This document shows, piece after piece, positions 26,353 to 35,449 of a stretch of DNA of 64,000 nt. A program made the translations under genes and the position numbers. The stretch is from Amycolatopsis mediterranei. GTDB taxonomy: Bacteria > Actinomycetota > Actinomycetes > Mycobacteriales > Pseudonocardiaceae. The stretch spans positions 9,488,366-9,552,365 of the forward strand of contig NZ_CP100416.1 in the NCBI RefSeq assembly GCF_026017845.1, written 5' to 3'. The notes beneath the pieces are model-generated. The model was not told the DNA's origin, made no database searches, and saw only the letters and a program-made list of their open reading frames with translations. Every line of letters starts with the position of its first letter. The stretch's first letter is position 1.

Positions 26353-27041
26353 GGCGGGGTTTCCCTCAGGACGTACCCCACTCCCCGCACCGTGTGGATC
26401 AGCCTCGGCTCCCCCTCGGCCTCCGTCTTGCGGCGCAAGTAGCCGACGTAGACCTCCAGCGCGTTGCCCGACGTCGGGAAGTCGTAACCCCATACTTCCT
26501 CCAGGATCCGGCCCCGCGTGAGGACGTGCTTCGGGTAGGAAAGGAACAGTTCCAGCAGAGCGAATTCGGTCCGGGTCAGGCTGATCTCGCGGCCGCCGCG
26601 GCGGACCTCCCGCGTGCCGGGGTCGAGGGTCAGGTCGGCGAAGGCCAGGGCCTCCGAGGCCTGGCCGTTCTGGCCTTCGGGGATGGCGCGGCGCAGCAGC
26701 GCCCGCAGCCGGGCGAGCAGCTCCTCGAGCGCGAAGGGCTTCGGCAGGTAGTCGTCGGCGCCGGCGTCCAGCCCGGACACCCGGTCGGAGACGGTGTCGC
26801 GCGCGGTGAGCACCAGGATCGGCAGGTCGTCACCGGTGCTGCGCAGGCGGCGGGCGACCTCCAGGCCGTCGAGCCGGGGCATCATGACGTCCAGCACCAT
26901 CGCGTCCGGCCGGTCGGCGATGATCGCCTCCAGGGCCTGCGCACCGTCACTGGCCAGCTGGACCTGGTAGCCGTTGAACTCCAGGGACCGCCGGAGCGAC
27001 TCACGGACGGCGCGGTCGTCGTCCACCACAAGGATGCGCAT
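26349..27041 (-). CDS. mprA: Response regulator MprA
   Basis: 230 residues. Receiver motifs: VDDDRAVRESLRRSLEFNGY, DVMMPRLDGLEV, LTARDTVSDRV, PKPFALEELLARLRALLRR. Output: SLTRTEFALLELF, NALEVYVGYLRRKTEAEGEP and the C-terminus LIHTVRGVGYVLRETPP, which matches mycobacterial MprA almost word for word as I remember it. It forms an operon with mprB (4-nt overlap). It binds MprA boxes upstream of its own operon and of pepD in mycobacteria. Confidence 0.93.
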   Translation of the reverse strand: MRILVVDDDRAVRESLRRSLEFNGYQVQLASDGAQALEAIIADRPDAMVLDVMMPRLDGLEVARRLRSTGDDLPILVLTARDTVSDRVSGLDAGADDYLPKPFALEELLARLRALLRRAIPEGQNGQASEALAFADLTLDPGTREVRRGGREISLTRTEFALLELFLSYPKHVLTRGRILEEVWGYDFPTSGNALEVYVGYLRRKTEAEGEPRLIHTVRGVGYVLRETPP

Positions 27042-27107
27042 GGCGCTAGTTTTACGCAGCGTGCTGAGACCCGCCTAAGAACACACGCAGAACTCACAAA
27101 GGATTTC

Positions 27108-27716
27108 TCACTCGGGACCGCGCGCGACCGGCGCGTTCCAGTGCCGCCAGAGCGCGACCACCCTGATGGAAACCACGACAGCGGCCGCGACGACGGTCAC
27201 GAGCCCCTCCGGAAGTTGCACAGAGTGACCGAGGGCGACCAGCACCGAGCCCGCCAGCGCGGCCACGGCGTAGATCTCCTTCCGCAGGACGAGCGGGATT
27301 TCCCGGAGCAGCAGATCGCGCACGGCCCCGCCGCCGATGCCGGTCGTCATCCCGATCAGACACGCGGCGTAGACGGTGGCGCCGGCGTTGAGTGCGATGG
27401 TCGTCCCGGCGGTGGCGAAGACGCCGAGCCCGAGCGCATCCGCCAGCAGAACGCCACGCCGCAGCCGCGCGACCTGCGGGTGGAAGACGAACACGACCAA
27501 GGCGGTCCCGGCGCAGACGGCGAGGTAGGACCAGTTCCGCAGCGTCGTGGGCGGGTGGATGCCGAGCAGGACGTCCCGGATGACGCCGCCGCCGAGCGCG
27601 GTGGTGAGCCCGACCACGACGACACCGAAGACATCGAGCCGGGCCCGCACCGCGGCGAGCGCCCCGGAGGCGGCGAAGGCGACGAGCCCGACGAACTCCA
27701 GCGCCGTGAGCAGCAT
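27108..27716 (-). CDS. TRIC-family (UPF0126/YicG) membrane protein
   Basis: 202 residues with seven hydrophobic segments and an internal duplication: TTALGGGVIRDVLLGIHPPT in the first half and TTGIGGGAVRDLLLREIPLV in the second. The GGGxxRD motifs line the pore in prokaryotic TRIC channels, which conduct K+ or other monovalent cations. Its stop lies 66 bp from mprA and its start 3 bp from the LuxR regulator stop, so it may be cotranscribed with that regulator. Confidence 0.85.
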   Translation of the reverse strand: MLLTALEFVGLVAFAASGALAAVRARLDVFGVVVVGLTTALGGGVIRDVLLGIHPPTTLRNWSYLAVCAGTALVVFVFHPQVARLRRGVLLADALGLGVFATAGTTIALNAGATVYAACLIGMTTGIGGGAVRDLLLREIPLVLRKEIYAVAALAGSVLVALGHSVQLPEGLVTVVAAAVVVSIRVVALWRHWNAPVARGPE

Positions 27717-27719
27717 GTT

Positions 27720-28373
27720 CTATTGGTCGAGCAGCCCACCGCGGTAGGCCAGCAGCGCGGCCTGCACCCGGTTGGCCGCACCGATCTTGGAGAGCACCGC
27801 GGAGACGTACCCCTTGACGGTGGCTTCGGACAGGTGCAGCCGCCCGCCGATCTCGGCGTTGGACAGGCCCTGCCCGATGAGGGCGACGACCTCACGTTCC
27901 CGTTCGGACAGAGACGCGAGCAGCTTCCGGGCGGGCTGAGCAGCGCGTTGTTCGTCCCGGTGCGACTGGACCATCCGCGCGGCCACCCCCGGATCCAGGA
28001 CGGCCCCACCCCGGCTCAGATCCCGCACGGCCCTCAGCAAGGCGGCGGGGTCGATGTCCTTGAGGAGGAAGCCGTTGGCACCGAGCCGCAGCGCGAGGCT
28101 GACGTATTCATCGATGTCGAAGGTGGTCAGCATGGCCACGGTGGGCGGATCGGGGAGGGCGAGGATGGCCCGGAGCGCGCGAATGCCGTCGTCAGGGGCG
28201 CGCATCTTGATGTCGAGCAGGGCAACGTCGGGGTGGTACCGCCGGGCGACCTCCACCGCGGATCTGCCGTCGCTCGCCTCGCCCACGATCTCGATGTCCT
28301 GGGCCCCGGACATCATCGCGCGCAACCCCGAGCGCACCAGTTCCTCGTCGTCGGCGAACATGAGCTTGATCAA
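27720..28373 (-). CDS. NarL/LuxR-family response regulator
   Basis: 217 residues. The receiver has KLMFADDEELVRSGLRAMMS, VALLDIKM and the output HTH LSEREREVVALIGQGLSNAE followed by LHLSEATVKGYVSAVLSKIG. The start is TTG 28373: GGAGG lies 7 nt upstream, whereas an in-frame TTG at 28388 would place that sequence inside the gene. No cognate kinase is next to it, so it may be an orphan. The DNA upstream (28389-29103) is gene-poor. Confidence 0.88.
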   Translation of the reverse strand: MIKLMFADDEELVRSGLRAMMSGAQDIEIVGEASDGRSAVEVARRYHPDVALLDIKMRAPDDGIRALRAILALPDPPTVAMLTTFDIDEYVSLALRLGANGFLLKDIDPAALLRAVRDLSRGGAVLDPGVAARMVQSHRDEQRAAQPARKLLASLSEREREVVALIGQGLSNAEIGGRLHLSEATVKGYVSAVLSKIGAANRVQAALLAYRGGLLDQ

Positions 28374-28388
28374 CGAAGCCCTCCGCAA

Positions 28389-29103
28389 CAGCCGGTGGGA
28401 GCGGCTCCCCGCGTCCCGTTAACGAAGGTTACCTACTGTTGTTCAGCAGTTCGAAACCAGACACGACCAGGTGAGGCACTGGTCCGTCCAGGTCAGGTGC
28501 GGTGGGCGGTGCGCCAGGGTGTATCCGCGCTGTGGGAGCGGCGTGAGAACCACTCACCTGGGTGACGACGAGAGTCGGGCTACGCCATCCGTGCCCCTCC
28601 TGCTCATGCCGCCGGACGTCATCGCGACCCTCCGCGACGAGCGACACCCTCGGCGTGCCGATCCGGGAGATGGAACGCCGAACCGCGGGAGGACACCGCC
28701 GGCTTGCTGCGCGGGTCCGGCCGGCGCGTCGGCTTCCGGTCGCCCGGCGACTGCGCGCTTTCGCTGGGCACGCCGCTGGGGCCGAGTTCGCGACCCCCGG
28801 TGACGGCTTCACCGACGGCATCACGCGCTGCGGCTACCTGACCGGCGAGCTGACCCGCTGACCCGGCTCGCGGAAGTGCGGGTCGCGGCAAGGGTTTCCG
28901 GCCGCGTCCCGCTGTCGAGTACGTCCAGAGTGGACATTCACCGGCGCGGCCGCCGCCGACTCGTTCGGCACGGCGTTCACCTGGGGCTCGTCTTCATGGC
29001 GGTACCAGCCGCCCTGCTCCTGCGGACGGCGCCGGTCCGTGATGAACTCGTTCCCGACGTGGTGGGCGTGCCCGCCGGGAAAACCGTGGTCTAGGGGGAA
29101 ATC
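28389..29103. other. Gene-poor stretch
   Basis: About 700 bp hold no frame with a recognisable product. A plus-strand frame at 28876-29094 (72 codons, one hydrophobic segment LGLVFMAVPAALLL, then VPDVVGVPAGKTVV) is the best candidate for a small gene. Another at 28562-28861 reads partly like protein but has an Arg-rich composition. This could be decayed coding DNA, for example a lost kinase partner of the LuxR regulator. Confidence 0.4.
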
Positions 29104-30219
29104 ATGTTCGTCCGCTGGGTCGAGGGCGACGAGGAGCTGACCGCCGAGTGGCGGTCGGAGAACAACGCGCCGCCGCCGGCCGAGATCGTCGTCGCCGACG
29201 ACGAACTCACCGCCGACGAGGCCTACCGCCTGGCCGTCGAGGGCAAGGCCGTGTTGTGGCGCGGGGACTTCCAGAACGCGCGGCAGCTGCTGAAGGCGGT
29301 CGACCGGAGGATCGAGCGGGCGGGCAAGCGACGTCCGGCGAAGAACGCCACCGAGGCGTTCCACCTGCACCGCCAACGGCAGGCCCGGCAGGCCCAGCTG
29401 CTGGGCAGGCTGCTCGTGCCCGTCGACCCCGGGCACGTCGTCCCCCTGCGCCGGGCGCCGGACGTGCGGGAGGCGTGCACGGAGGCCTACGGCCCGGCGG
29501 AGGGGCCATCGGTCGTGTCGCTGCGCGAACTGCTCGGCGTGATCGGCGCGCACGAGTGGCGGCACAAGGGTGTCGAGGTGCCCGGGCTCGGCGCTCGGAT
29601 CCACCCGCACTACGGGGTGTTCTCACCGGCCCGCGGCGAGTACGTCGACCTCGTGGCGGCGGCGCCGCTCCCGTCGAGCAGGCTCGCGTTCGACATCGGG
29701 ACCGGCTCCGGGGTGCTCGCCGCGGTGCTGCTCGCCCGCGGGGTGGACTCCGTCGTGGCCACGGATCTGGACCAGCGGGCACTGGACTGCGCGCGGGACA
29801 ACCTCGACCGGCTCGGGTTCGCCGATCGCGTGCGGTTCGTGCGGACGGACCTGTTCCCACCCGGCGAGGCACCCCTGGTCGTCTGCAATCCGCCGTGGCT
29901 GCCAGCCAAGCCGACCTCGCCGATCGAGCACGCGGTGTACGACCCGGGCAGCCGGATGCTCCGCGGATACCTGGACCGGCTGGGCAAGCACCTCGAGCCC
30001 GGCGGCGAGGGATGGCTGGTGCTGTCGGACCTCGCCGAGCACCTCGGGTTGCGGTCCCGCGCCGATATCCTCGAAGCGATCGACGCGGCCGGGCTGACGG
30101 TGGTGGGGAAGACCGACACGCGGCCGCGCCACCCGCGCGCATCCGATCCGGACGATCCGTTGCACGCCGCGCGCGCGGCCGAAGTCACGTCGCTCTGGCG
30201 GCTCGCCGTTCACCACTGA
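29104..30219 (+). CDS. Class I methyltransferase with HemK-like NPPW motif
   Basis: 371 residues. The N-terminal 190 residues are a helical, charged domain (DDELTADEAYRLAVEGKAVL). Motif I follows, AFDIGTGSGVLAAVLLARGV, then ATDLDQRALDCARDNLDRLG and VVCNPPWLPAK. The NPPW tetrapeptide is typical of enzymes that methylate planar amide or amino nitrogens (glutamine in release factors, or nucleobases). GGGGGAAATC precedes the ATG. The substrate is not decided by the sequence. Confidence 0.8.
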   Translation: MFVRWVEGDEELTAEWRSENNAPPPAEIVVADDELTADEAYRLAVEGKAVLWRGDFQNARQLLKAVDRRIERAGKRRPAKNATEAFHLHRQRQARQAQLLGRLLVPVDPGHVVPLRRAPDVREACTEAYGPAEGPSVVSLRELLGVIGAHEWRHKGVEVPGLGARIHPHYGVFSPARGEYVDLVAAAPLPSSRLAFDIGTGSGVLAAVLLARGVDSVVATDLDQRALDCARDNLDRLGFADRVRFVRTDLFPPGEAPLVVCNPPWLPAKPTSPIEHAVYDPGSRMLRGYLDRLGKHLEPGGEGWLVLSDLAEHLGLRSRADILEAIDAAGLTVVGKTDTRPRHPRASDPDDPLHAARAAEVTSLWRLAVHH

Positions 30220-30349
30220 AACAGCACACACGGGCACCACCGAAAATCGACGTGCTTACCCGGCCACGATTTCGTTCGCGCTGGCTGAGCGTCCGAAGAT
30301 CGGGCTTCCCGAAGAAGAGGGTCAAGCACGGGCCGACCCAGCGCGAAGC

Positions 30350-30373
30350 CCCTGGTCATCGCCCCGACCAGGG
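30350..30373 (-). terminator. Hairpin after tRNA-Arg
   Basis: Stem CCCTGGTC/GACCAGGG, 8-nt loop, 6 nt beyond the tRNA 3' end. No U-run. Confidence 0.45.
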
Positions 30374-30379
30374 ACTTTG

Positions 30380-30452
30380 TGCCCCCGGCAGGATTCGAAC
30401 CTGCGACACCGGCTTTAGGAGAGCCGTGCTCTATCCCCTGAGCTACGAGGGC
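30380..30452 (-). tRNA. tRNA-Arg(CCT)
   Basis: The minus strand folds with acceptor GCCCTCG/CGGGGGC and discriminator A, D arm GCTC/GAGC, and anticodon arm CGGCT-CTCCTAA-AGCCG giving anticodon CCT for AGG codons. The T arm is GCAGG-TTCGAAT-CCTGC. No integrated element borders it in this window. Confidence 0.95.
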
Positions 30453-30552
30453 CTACACCGCACCCTAGCACCCGCCGGGACGTCGAGATCAGCCAGTCGA
30501 CCCGACAGCCGAGCCACCGAGCCCACCCGAAACTTGCGCACAGCTTCAGGCT

Positions 30553-30714
30553 TCAGCCGTGCCAGGGGTTGCCGTCGGGGGTGGGCGTCGGGGTGACTAC
30601 GGCGGCCGACACCCCGGCGTTGGCGTACGCGGTAGTGGCGCCGATCAGCGGCAGCGCGGCGAGCGCGCAGATCGCCAGCGCCGGGCCGGCAATTCCGGCC
30701 AGCTTCTTCACCAT
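30553..30714 (-). CDS. Small secreted peptide
   Basis: 53 residues from ATG 30714 with GGGGAGGA 8 nt upstream; an ATG at 30777 would bypass that site. A signal peptide is clear: MVKKLAGIAGPALAICALAA then LPLIGATTAYA, with cleavage likely after AYA. The mature part is about 22 residues, NAGVSAAVVTPTPTPDGNPW then HG. No cysteines. Function unknown; it could be a surface or chaplin-like accessory peptide, but no motif supports that. Confidence 0.7.
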   Translation of the reverse strand: MVKKLAGIAGPALAICALAALPLIGATTAYANAGVSAAVVTPTPTPDGNPWHG

Positions 30715-30804
30715 GACCAATCCTCCCCGGGAACGGTGATTTTTTCTCCGAGTGCTTCGGAGAATTCCCGGATCCAAGGATAACCGAAAGAGAGCAGTTT
30801 CGGC

Positions 30805-32079
30805 TCAGCTTTCCCGCACCAGCCGAGCCGCCGGGATCGCGGCGACGACCAGCGCTCCGGCCAGGAGCACGCCCGCCGCCGTGAGCAGTGCGATCGACGC
30901 CGTTGTGCCGGTCAGCAGCGCGCCCAGGATTGCCACTCCGAGAGCCGCGCCCGTCTGGCGGGATGCGTTCAACGCCCCGCCGGCGACGCCGGTCAGCTCG
31001 GGCGGGGCCGCCGTGACCACCGCCGCCAGCAGTGAGGGGATGGCCAGTGAGACGCCGAAGCCCAGCAGTGCCAGCGCGACCGCCGAGATGGCGGGCGAGG
31101 TTGACCACGCCTGGACCAGCGTGCCCGCGGACATCAGCAGGAAGCCCGAGACCGCCGGAACCCGGGGCCCGGAACGGGCCACCAACCGGCCGGTGAAAAT
31201 CGGGTTGAACGCCGTCGGGATCGTCAGCGGGAGAAAGGCCAGGCCCGTCGCCGATGGCGGGTAACCGCGGTTTTCCTGGAAATACAGGGAAAGCACGAAC
31301 AGTACTCCGGACAACCCGAAGTTCACGATCGCGCCCGCCGCCAGCCCGAGCGGGAACGCGCGTTTGCGGAACAAGCGGGCCGGGAGCATCGCCTCCGGGT
31401 GGCGCTGGGAGCGCACGAACACCGCGGCCGCGACCGCGGAGAGCAGCAACGCGCCCCACGAGCGCTCGATCAGGGCGTACGTCAGTGTCGACAAAGCGAC
31501 TACGGCTGAGAGCTGGCCCACGACGTCGATGCGACCGGGCCTGGCCGGGCTCAGTGGGGCCGATCGGGACAGCGCCCAGGCGACCGCCGCCACCGGGACG
31601 TTGACCAGGAAGATCGCCCGCCAGCCGAACGCCTCCGTCAGGAGACCACCCAGGAGCGGCCCCGCCACCAAGCCGGTTCCGCTCACCGCGGCCCACACCC
31701 CCATCGCCTTCGCCCGCGCGGCAGGCACCGGGTAGGCCGCCGCGATCAGGGACAGCGATGACGGGACCAGCAGCGCGCCCGCCACGCCCAGCAGGGCGCG
31801 GAGGGCGATCAGCAACGGCGTCGCGAACGACAGCGCCGACAAACCGGACAGCGCCGCGAACGAGACCAGGCCGGCCGAGAACACCCGGCGGGCGCCGAAG
31901 CGGTCCGACCACGCCCCCGCCGTCAGCAGGAACGCCGCGAACGTCAGCGTGTAGCCGTTCGAAATCCATTGCTGTGCCGGCAAAGACGGCGAGAGAGCCG
32001 GGAGCGCGACCGTCACGATCGTCGTGTCCAGCATGACCAGGAAGTAGCCCAGCGAAAGGCCGGCGAGGAGTCTTGCCAC
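30805..32079 (-). CDS. MFS multidrug exporter, 14-helix DHA2 type
   Basis: 424 residues from GTG 32079. The N-terminus LGYFLVMLDTTIVTVALPAL carries the DHA2 motif D1, and GAWSDRFGARRVF is motif A. The motif-C-like sequence AAVSGTGLVAGPLLGGLLTE follows. Such proteins export drugs or metabolites by proton antiport. It is divergent from the LysR gene at 32162 with 82 bp between starts, so LysR is its likely regulator. Confidence 0.88.
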   Translation of the reverse strand: MARLLAGLSLGYFLVMLDTTIVTVALPALSPSLPAQQWISNGYTLTFAAFLLTAGAWSDRFGARRVFSAGLVSFAALSGLSALSFATPLLIALRALLGVAGALLVPSSLSLIAAAYPVPAARAKAMGVWAAVSGTGLVAGPLLGGLLTEAFGWRAIFLVNVPVAAVAWALSRSAPLSPARPGRIDVVGQLSAVVALSTLTYALIERSWGALLLSAVAAAVFVRSQRHPEAMLPARLFRKRAFPLGLAAGAIVNFGLSGVLFVLSLYFQENRGYPPSATGLAFLPLTIPTAFNPIFTGRLVARSGPRVPAVSGFLLMSAGTLVQAWSTSPAISAVALALLGFGVSLAIPSLLAAVVTAAPPELTGVAGGALNASRQTGAALGVAILGALLTGTTASIALLTAAGVLLAGALVVAAIPAARLVRES

Positions 32080-32125
32080 CCCGAAAGCGTGACCGCTCGG
32101 TGATCTCGGCGGAAGCAGGCGGTTA

Positions 32126-32140
32126 CGATGACGGCTATCG
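32126..32140. promoter_or_regulatory. Candidate LysR-type operator
   Basis: CGAT-N7-ATCG, an interrupted palindrome in the 82-bp divergent region between the MFS and LysR genes. Confidence 0.35.
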
Positions 32141-32161
32141 GGAACGCCGATGGGGGATGCC

Positions 32162-33064
32162 ATGGAACTGCGCCACCTGCGCACCTTCCGCGCCGTCGCG
32201 CGGACGCTCAACTTCACCCACGCCGCCGCCGAGCTGCACTACGCGCAATCCAGCGTCACCGAACAGATCCAGACCCTCGAAGCCGAACTCGGCTCGAAGC
32301 TGTTCGAACGCGGGCGGCGGCTGCGGCTCACCGGCGCCGGAGAACGGCTCGTCGGCTACGCGGACCAGGTGCTGGAACTCGTCGAGGAAGCCCGGGCCGC
32401 GGTCGACGAGGAACGCGGTGAACCGGACGGCGACCTGACCATCGGCGCACTGGAAACGCTGTGCGCGCAACGGATCCCGGCCCTCTTCGGCGAATACCGG
32501 ACGCGGTGGCCGCGCGTGCGGATCAGGCTGGAAGAAGGCAGCCGCGGCGAGCTCTACCAAGCCGTGCAACAGTCCGAAATGGACGTTTGCTTCACCTTCG
32601 GCGAGCCGCCCGCCGATCCGGCGCTCGCCAGTGCGTCGCTGGGCACCGAACCGCTCGTCGTCATCGTCCCGCCCGGCCATCCGCTGGCGCCGAAGGACGA
32701 AATCCGGCCCGGCGACCTCGACGGTGTCGGCTTCCTCGCGACACCCAACGGCTGCGGCTTCCGGGAGATGCTGGACCGGATCGACGGCCCCGTCGTCGAA
32801 GCGGAAGTCGGCAGCCTCGCCGCCCTCGCGCGGTGCGTGGCCGCCGGCCTGGGGTGCGGGATCGTGCCCGCCCTCGTCGAGCACGCGGGCGCGGTCGCCG
32901 TTCCGCTGGCCGGGGCGGCCACCGACCTCACCATGACGTGGCGGCGGCGCGACGAGCGCAAGCCGAGCGTCGCCGCGCTGCTCGCCACCGCCTACGCGTT
33001 GTCCAAGAAGGACAGCAATTCCTCCGGCAGCTCCAGTGTGAAGGCCGGCGCGATCGACTCGTAG
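32162..33064 (+). CDS. LysR-family transcriptional regulator
   Basis: 300 residues. The HTH is at 1-60 (MELRHLRTFRAVARTLNFTH, then SSVTEQIQTLEAELGSKLFE) and the PBP-type effector domain at 90-290 (GDLTIGALETLCAQRIPALF). ATG 32162 is preferred to 32150 because GGGGGA lies 7 nt upstream and LysR proteins begin MELRHL. Its last 73 bp overlap the convergent aldo/keto reductase gene. Confidence 0.9.
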   Translation: MELRHLRTFRAVARTLNFTHAAAELHYAQSSVTEQIQTLEAELGSKLFERGRRLRLTGAGERLVGYADQVLELVEEARAAVDEERGEPDGDLTIGALETLCAQRIPALFGEYRTRWPRVRIRLEEGSRGELYQAVQQSEMDVCFTFGEPPADPALASASLGTEPLVVIVPPGHPLAPKDEIRPGDLDGVGFLATPNGCGFREMLDRIDGPVVEAEVGSLAALARCVAAGLGCGIVPALVEHAGAVAVPLAGAATDLTMTWRRRDERKPSVAALLATAYALSKKDSNSSGSSSVKAGAIDS

Positions 33065-33987
33065 TGCGCCCAGGTCCGCGGTCCGATCAGCGGGATGACG
33101 CCGTGGTGCAGCAACCACGCCAACGCCACCTGGTTGCCCGTGGCACCGAGTTCGGCCGCCACCTTGGCCACCGCGGTCAGGCGCGCTTCGGCGTCCGGAC
33201 CCGCGTAGGAGCGCCACACCGGCGTGGACTCGCGGTAGGCGGCGTCGTCGTAGATCCCGCGCAGCAGCGAGGAATACGCCGCCAGCGAGACGTCCGGATG
33301 CGCGGCCAGCCAGTCCAGTAGCTCGCCGCTCGCGATCGACGCCGCTTCGACGCCCGCCGCGGGGCGGAGGTAGGAGTGCTGGACCTGCACGGCCACCGGG
33401 GAAGCCCACCCGTTGGCCAGCGCCAAGGTCCGGATGCGCTCCAGGCGCCAGGTGCGGACGTTGCTCCAGCCGATGTGCCGCACCTTGCCGGCGCGGACCA
33501 GTCCGTCCAAAGCGGACAGGGTCTCCTCGAGCGGAACGCGGCGGTCGTCCACGTGGACGTAGTAGAGGTCGATGTGGCCGGTGCCCAGCCGCCGCAGGCT
33601 CGCTTCGACCTCGCGCTCGATCACCGCGGCACCCGCGCCCTCGAACGTGCGCTCCACCGCGTCCCAGTCCACCGTGCCGTCCGCGTGCCGGGCCGCGCGG
33701 GCCGCCGGGAGGTCCGTGATCCCCGCCGACACCTTCGTGGCCAGGAAGACCCGGTCGCGGCGGCCCCGCAAGAGACGGCCGAGGAGTGCTTCGCTTTCGC
33801 CGCCCGTGGCGTCCGGCGCCCACCACGCGTAGCAGTTCGCCGTGTCCAGGAAGTCGCCGCCCGCGTCGAGGTACGCGTCCAGGATGCGGGCCGACGTCGG
33901 CTCGTCGGTCGACGTGCCCATCGTCATGCAGCCCAGCGACACCTGGCTCACCCGCCGGCCGGTCCGGCCCAGTTCCACCTTCTTCAT
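32992..33987 (-). CDS. Aldo/keto reductase
   Basis: 331 residues. The catalytic tetrad is visible: D and Y in DFLDTANCYAW, K in FLATKVS, H in LYYVHVDDR. NADPH-binding parts are VRHIGWSNVRTW and VIPLIGPRTWAH. It reduces carbonyls with NADPH; the substrate cannot be told. The gene overlaps the 3' end of LysR by 73 bp and is 47 bp from the divergent MocR gene, which may regulate it. Confidence 0.88.
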   Translation of the reverse strand: MKKVELGRTGRRVSQVSLGCMTMGTSTDEPTSARILDAYLDAGGDFLDTANCYAWWAPDATGGESEALLGRLLRGRRDRVFLATKVSAGITDLPAARAARHADGTVDWDAVERTFEGAGAAVIEREVEASLRRLGTGHIDLYYVHVDDRRVPLEETLSALDGLVRAGKVRHIGWSNVRTWRLERIRTLALANGWASPVAVQVQHSYLRPAAGVEAASIASGELLDWLAAHPDVSLAAYSSLLRGIYDDAAYRESTPVWRSYAGPDAEARLTAVAKVAAELGATGNQVALAWLLHHGVIPLIGPRTWAHYESIAPAFTLELPEELLSFLDNA

Positions 33988-34034
33988 GCCGACCACGCTA
34001 AGCCCGGATCGGTCCGGTACTACAGTCCAACACC

Positions 34035-35357
34035 GTGGCGGGATCACAGACCGATTGGGGCGTGCTGCTGGAGCCGGCCGGGCCGGGTCCGAAGCACGAA
34101 CAGCTGGCCAGGGCCTTGCGCAAGGCGATCCGGGAGGGCGTCTTGGACGGCACTGTCCCGCCGAGCCGCCGGCTCGCCGCCGACCTCGGGTGCTCACGGT
34201 GGGTCGTCACGCAGGCGTACGCCCAGCTCGTCGCCGAGGGGTACCTGGCCGGGCACACCGGATCGGCCACCCGGATCCGGCGGGTGGGTGACGCGGTGGC
34301 GGCGGCGGAACCGGCGCGCGCGGCCCCGCCGCGGTACGACCTCGCTCCGGGCCTGCCGGACCTGCGGAACTTTCCCCGCCGGCCGTGGGCCGAAGCGGTG
34401 CGCGAAGTCCTGGCGACCACACCGCACCCGGACTTCGGACTGCCCGAGCCGGGCGGCCACCCCCGGCTGCGGCAGGTCCTGGGCGACTACCTCCGGCGCG
34501 TCCGCGGCGCCGCGCCCGGCACCGTGCTGGTCTGCGGCGGCGTCACCGACGGCGTGGCCGGCGTGTGCCGCGCCCTGGTCGAGCGCGGCAGCACGCGCCT
34601 GGCCGTCGAAGATCCCGGGTGGACGCGGTTGTGGCGGGCGGCCGAGAGCGCCGGGATGACCGTCGACCCGGTGCCGGTCGACGACGAGGGCATCGACGTC
34701 GGGCGCATTCCGGCGGGCGTCCGCGCCGTGCTCGTCACGCCCGCGCACCAGTTCCCCACCGGCTCCGTCCTCTCGCCACGGCGGAGGGCCGAGCTCCTCG
34801 GCTGGGCGCGCGACGTCGACGGGCTGATCCTCGAAGACGACTACGACGCCGAGTTCCGGTACGACCGGCGGCCCGTCGGCACCGTCCAGGGCACCGACCC
34901 GGCGCGGGTCGCGCTCTTCGGGTCGGTGAGCAAGACGCTCAGCCCCGCGCTCGGCCTCGGCTGGGCCGTCCTGCCTCCACAGTGGACAGTTCGGGCGCAC
35001 CCGCCACCCGTGGTCGACCAGCTCGCGCTCGCCGGCTTCGTCGAAAGCGGCGGCTACGACCGGTACCTGCGCGGCGCCCGGCTGCGGTACCGCGCCCGGC
35101 GCGACCGGCTCGTCGCCGCGCTCGGGCCCGCGCGGCTCTCCGGGGCCGCCGCCGGGCTGCACCTCCTGCTCCACCTCGACCGGGACGCCGCGGCCGTCGT
35201 CCGGAGGGCGAAGGCAGCCGGCGTCAAGGTGGCCGATCTCGACGGCTACCGGGCGGCGCCGGGCGAGCCCGCGCTCGTCCTCGGCTACGGCAACCTCGCC
35301 GACTCCGGCGTCGAAGCCGCCGCCCGGCTGCTCCGGCAAGCGATGACAACGGCTTGA
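34035..35357 (+). CDS. MocR/GntR-type regulator with aminotransferase domain
   Basis: 440 residues from GTG. The N-terminal GntR wHTH (LARALRKAIREGVLDGTVPP, then SRRLAADLGCSRWVVTQAYA) is fused to a fold-type I PLP domain. The PLP lysine is in SVSKTLSPALGLGW, with LILEDDYDAEFRYDRRPVG as the conserved cofactor contact. Such regulators respond to PLP or amino compounds. It may control the divergent aldo/keto reductase. Confidence 0.9.
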   Translation: MAGSQTDWGVLLEPAGPGPKHEQLARALRKAIREGVLDGTVPPSRRLAADLGCSRWVVTQAYAQLVAEGYLAGHTGSATRIRRVGDAVAAAEPARAAPPRYDLAPGLPDLRNFPRRPWAEAVREVLATTPHPDFGLPEPGGHPRLRQVLGDYLRRVRGAAPGTVLVCGGVTDGVAGVCRALVERGSTRLAVEDPGWTRLWRAAESAGMTVDPVPVDDEGIDVGRIPAGVRAVLVTPAHQFPTGSVLSPRRRAELLGWARDVDGLILEDDYDAEFRYDRRPVGTVQGTDPARVALFGSVSKTLSPALGLGWAVLPPQWTVRAHPPPVVDQLALAGFVESGGYDRYLRGARLRYRARRDRLVAALGPARLSGAAAGLHLLLHLDRDAAAVVRRAKAAGVKVADLDGYRAAPGEPALVLGYGNLADSGVEAAARLLRQAMTTA

Positions 35358-35416
35358 CCTGCTTGCCGCCTTCTCAAATGCCCCCCGATGTGAAAAGCTG
35401 CTGGACAGTCCGCTTC

Positions 35417-35430
35417 TGACAACGTTGTCA
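35417..35430 (+). promoter_or_regulatory. Perfect 14-bp palindromic operator upstream of the GH92 gene
   Basis: TGACAACGTTGTCA, centred on the CG that LacI-family operators carry, lies 19 bp before the GH92 start and just upstream of its GGGAGG. A LacI-type repressor bound here would block transcription or translation initiation. No lacI-like gene is in the window. Confidence 0.65.
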
Positions 35431-35449
35431 CCTGGGAGGTGCGCGCCCC

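Noticed and set aside
30380..30452. tRNA-Arg as a second integration site
   Set aside because: GC content and gene style are even on both sides and no integrase or repeat of the tRNA end was seen.
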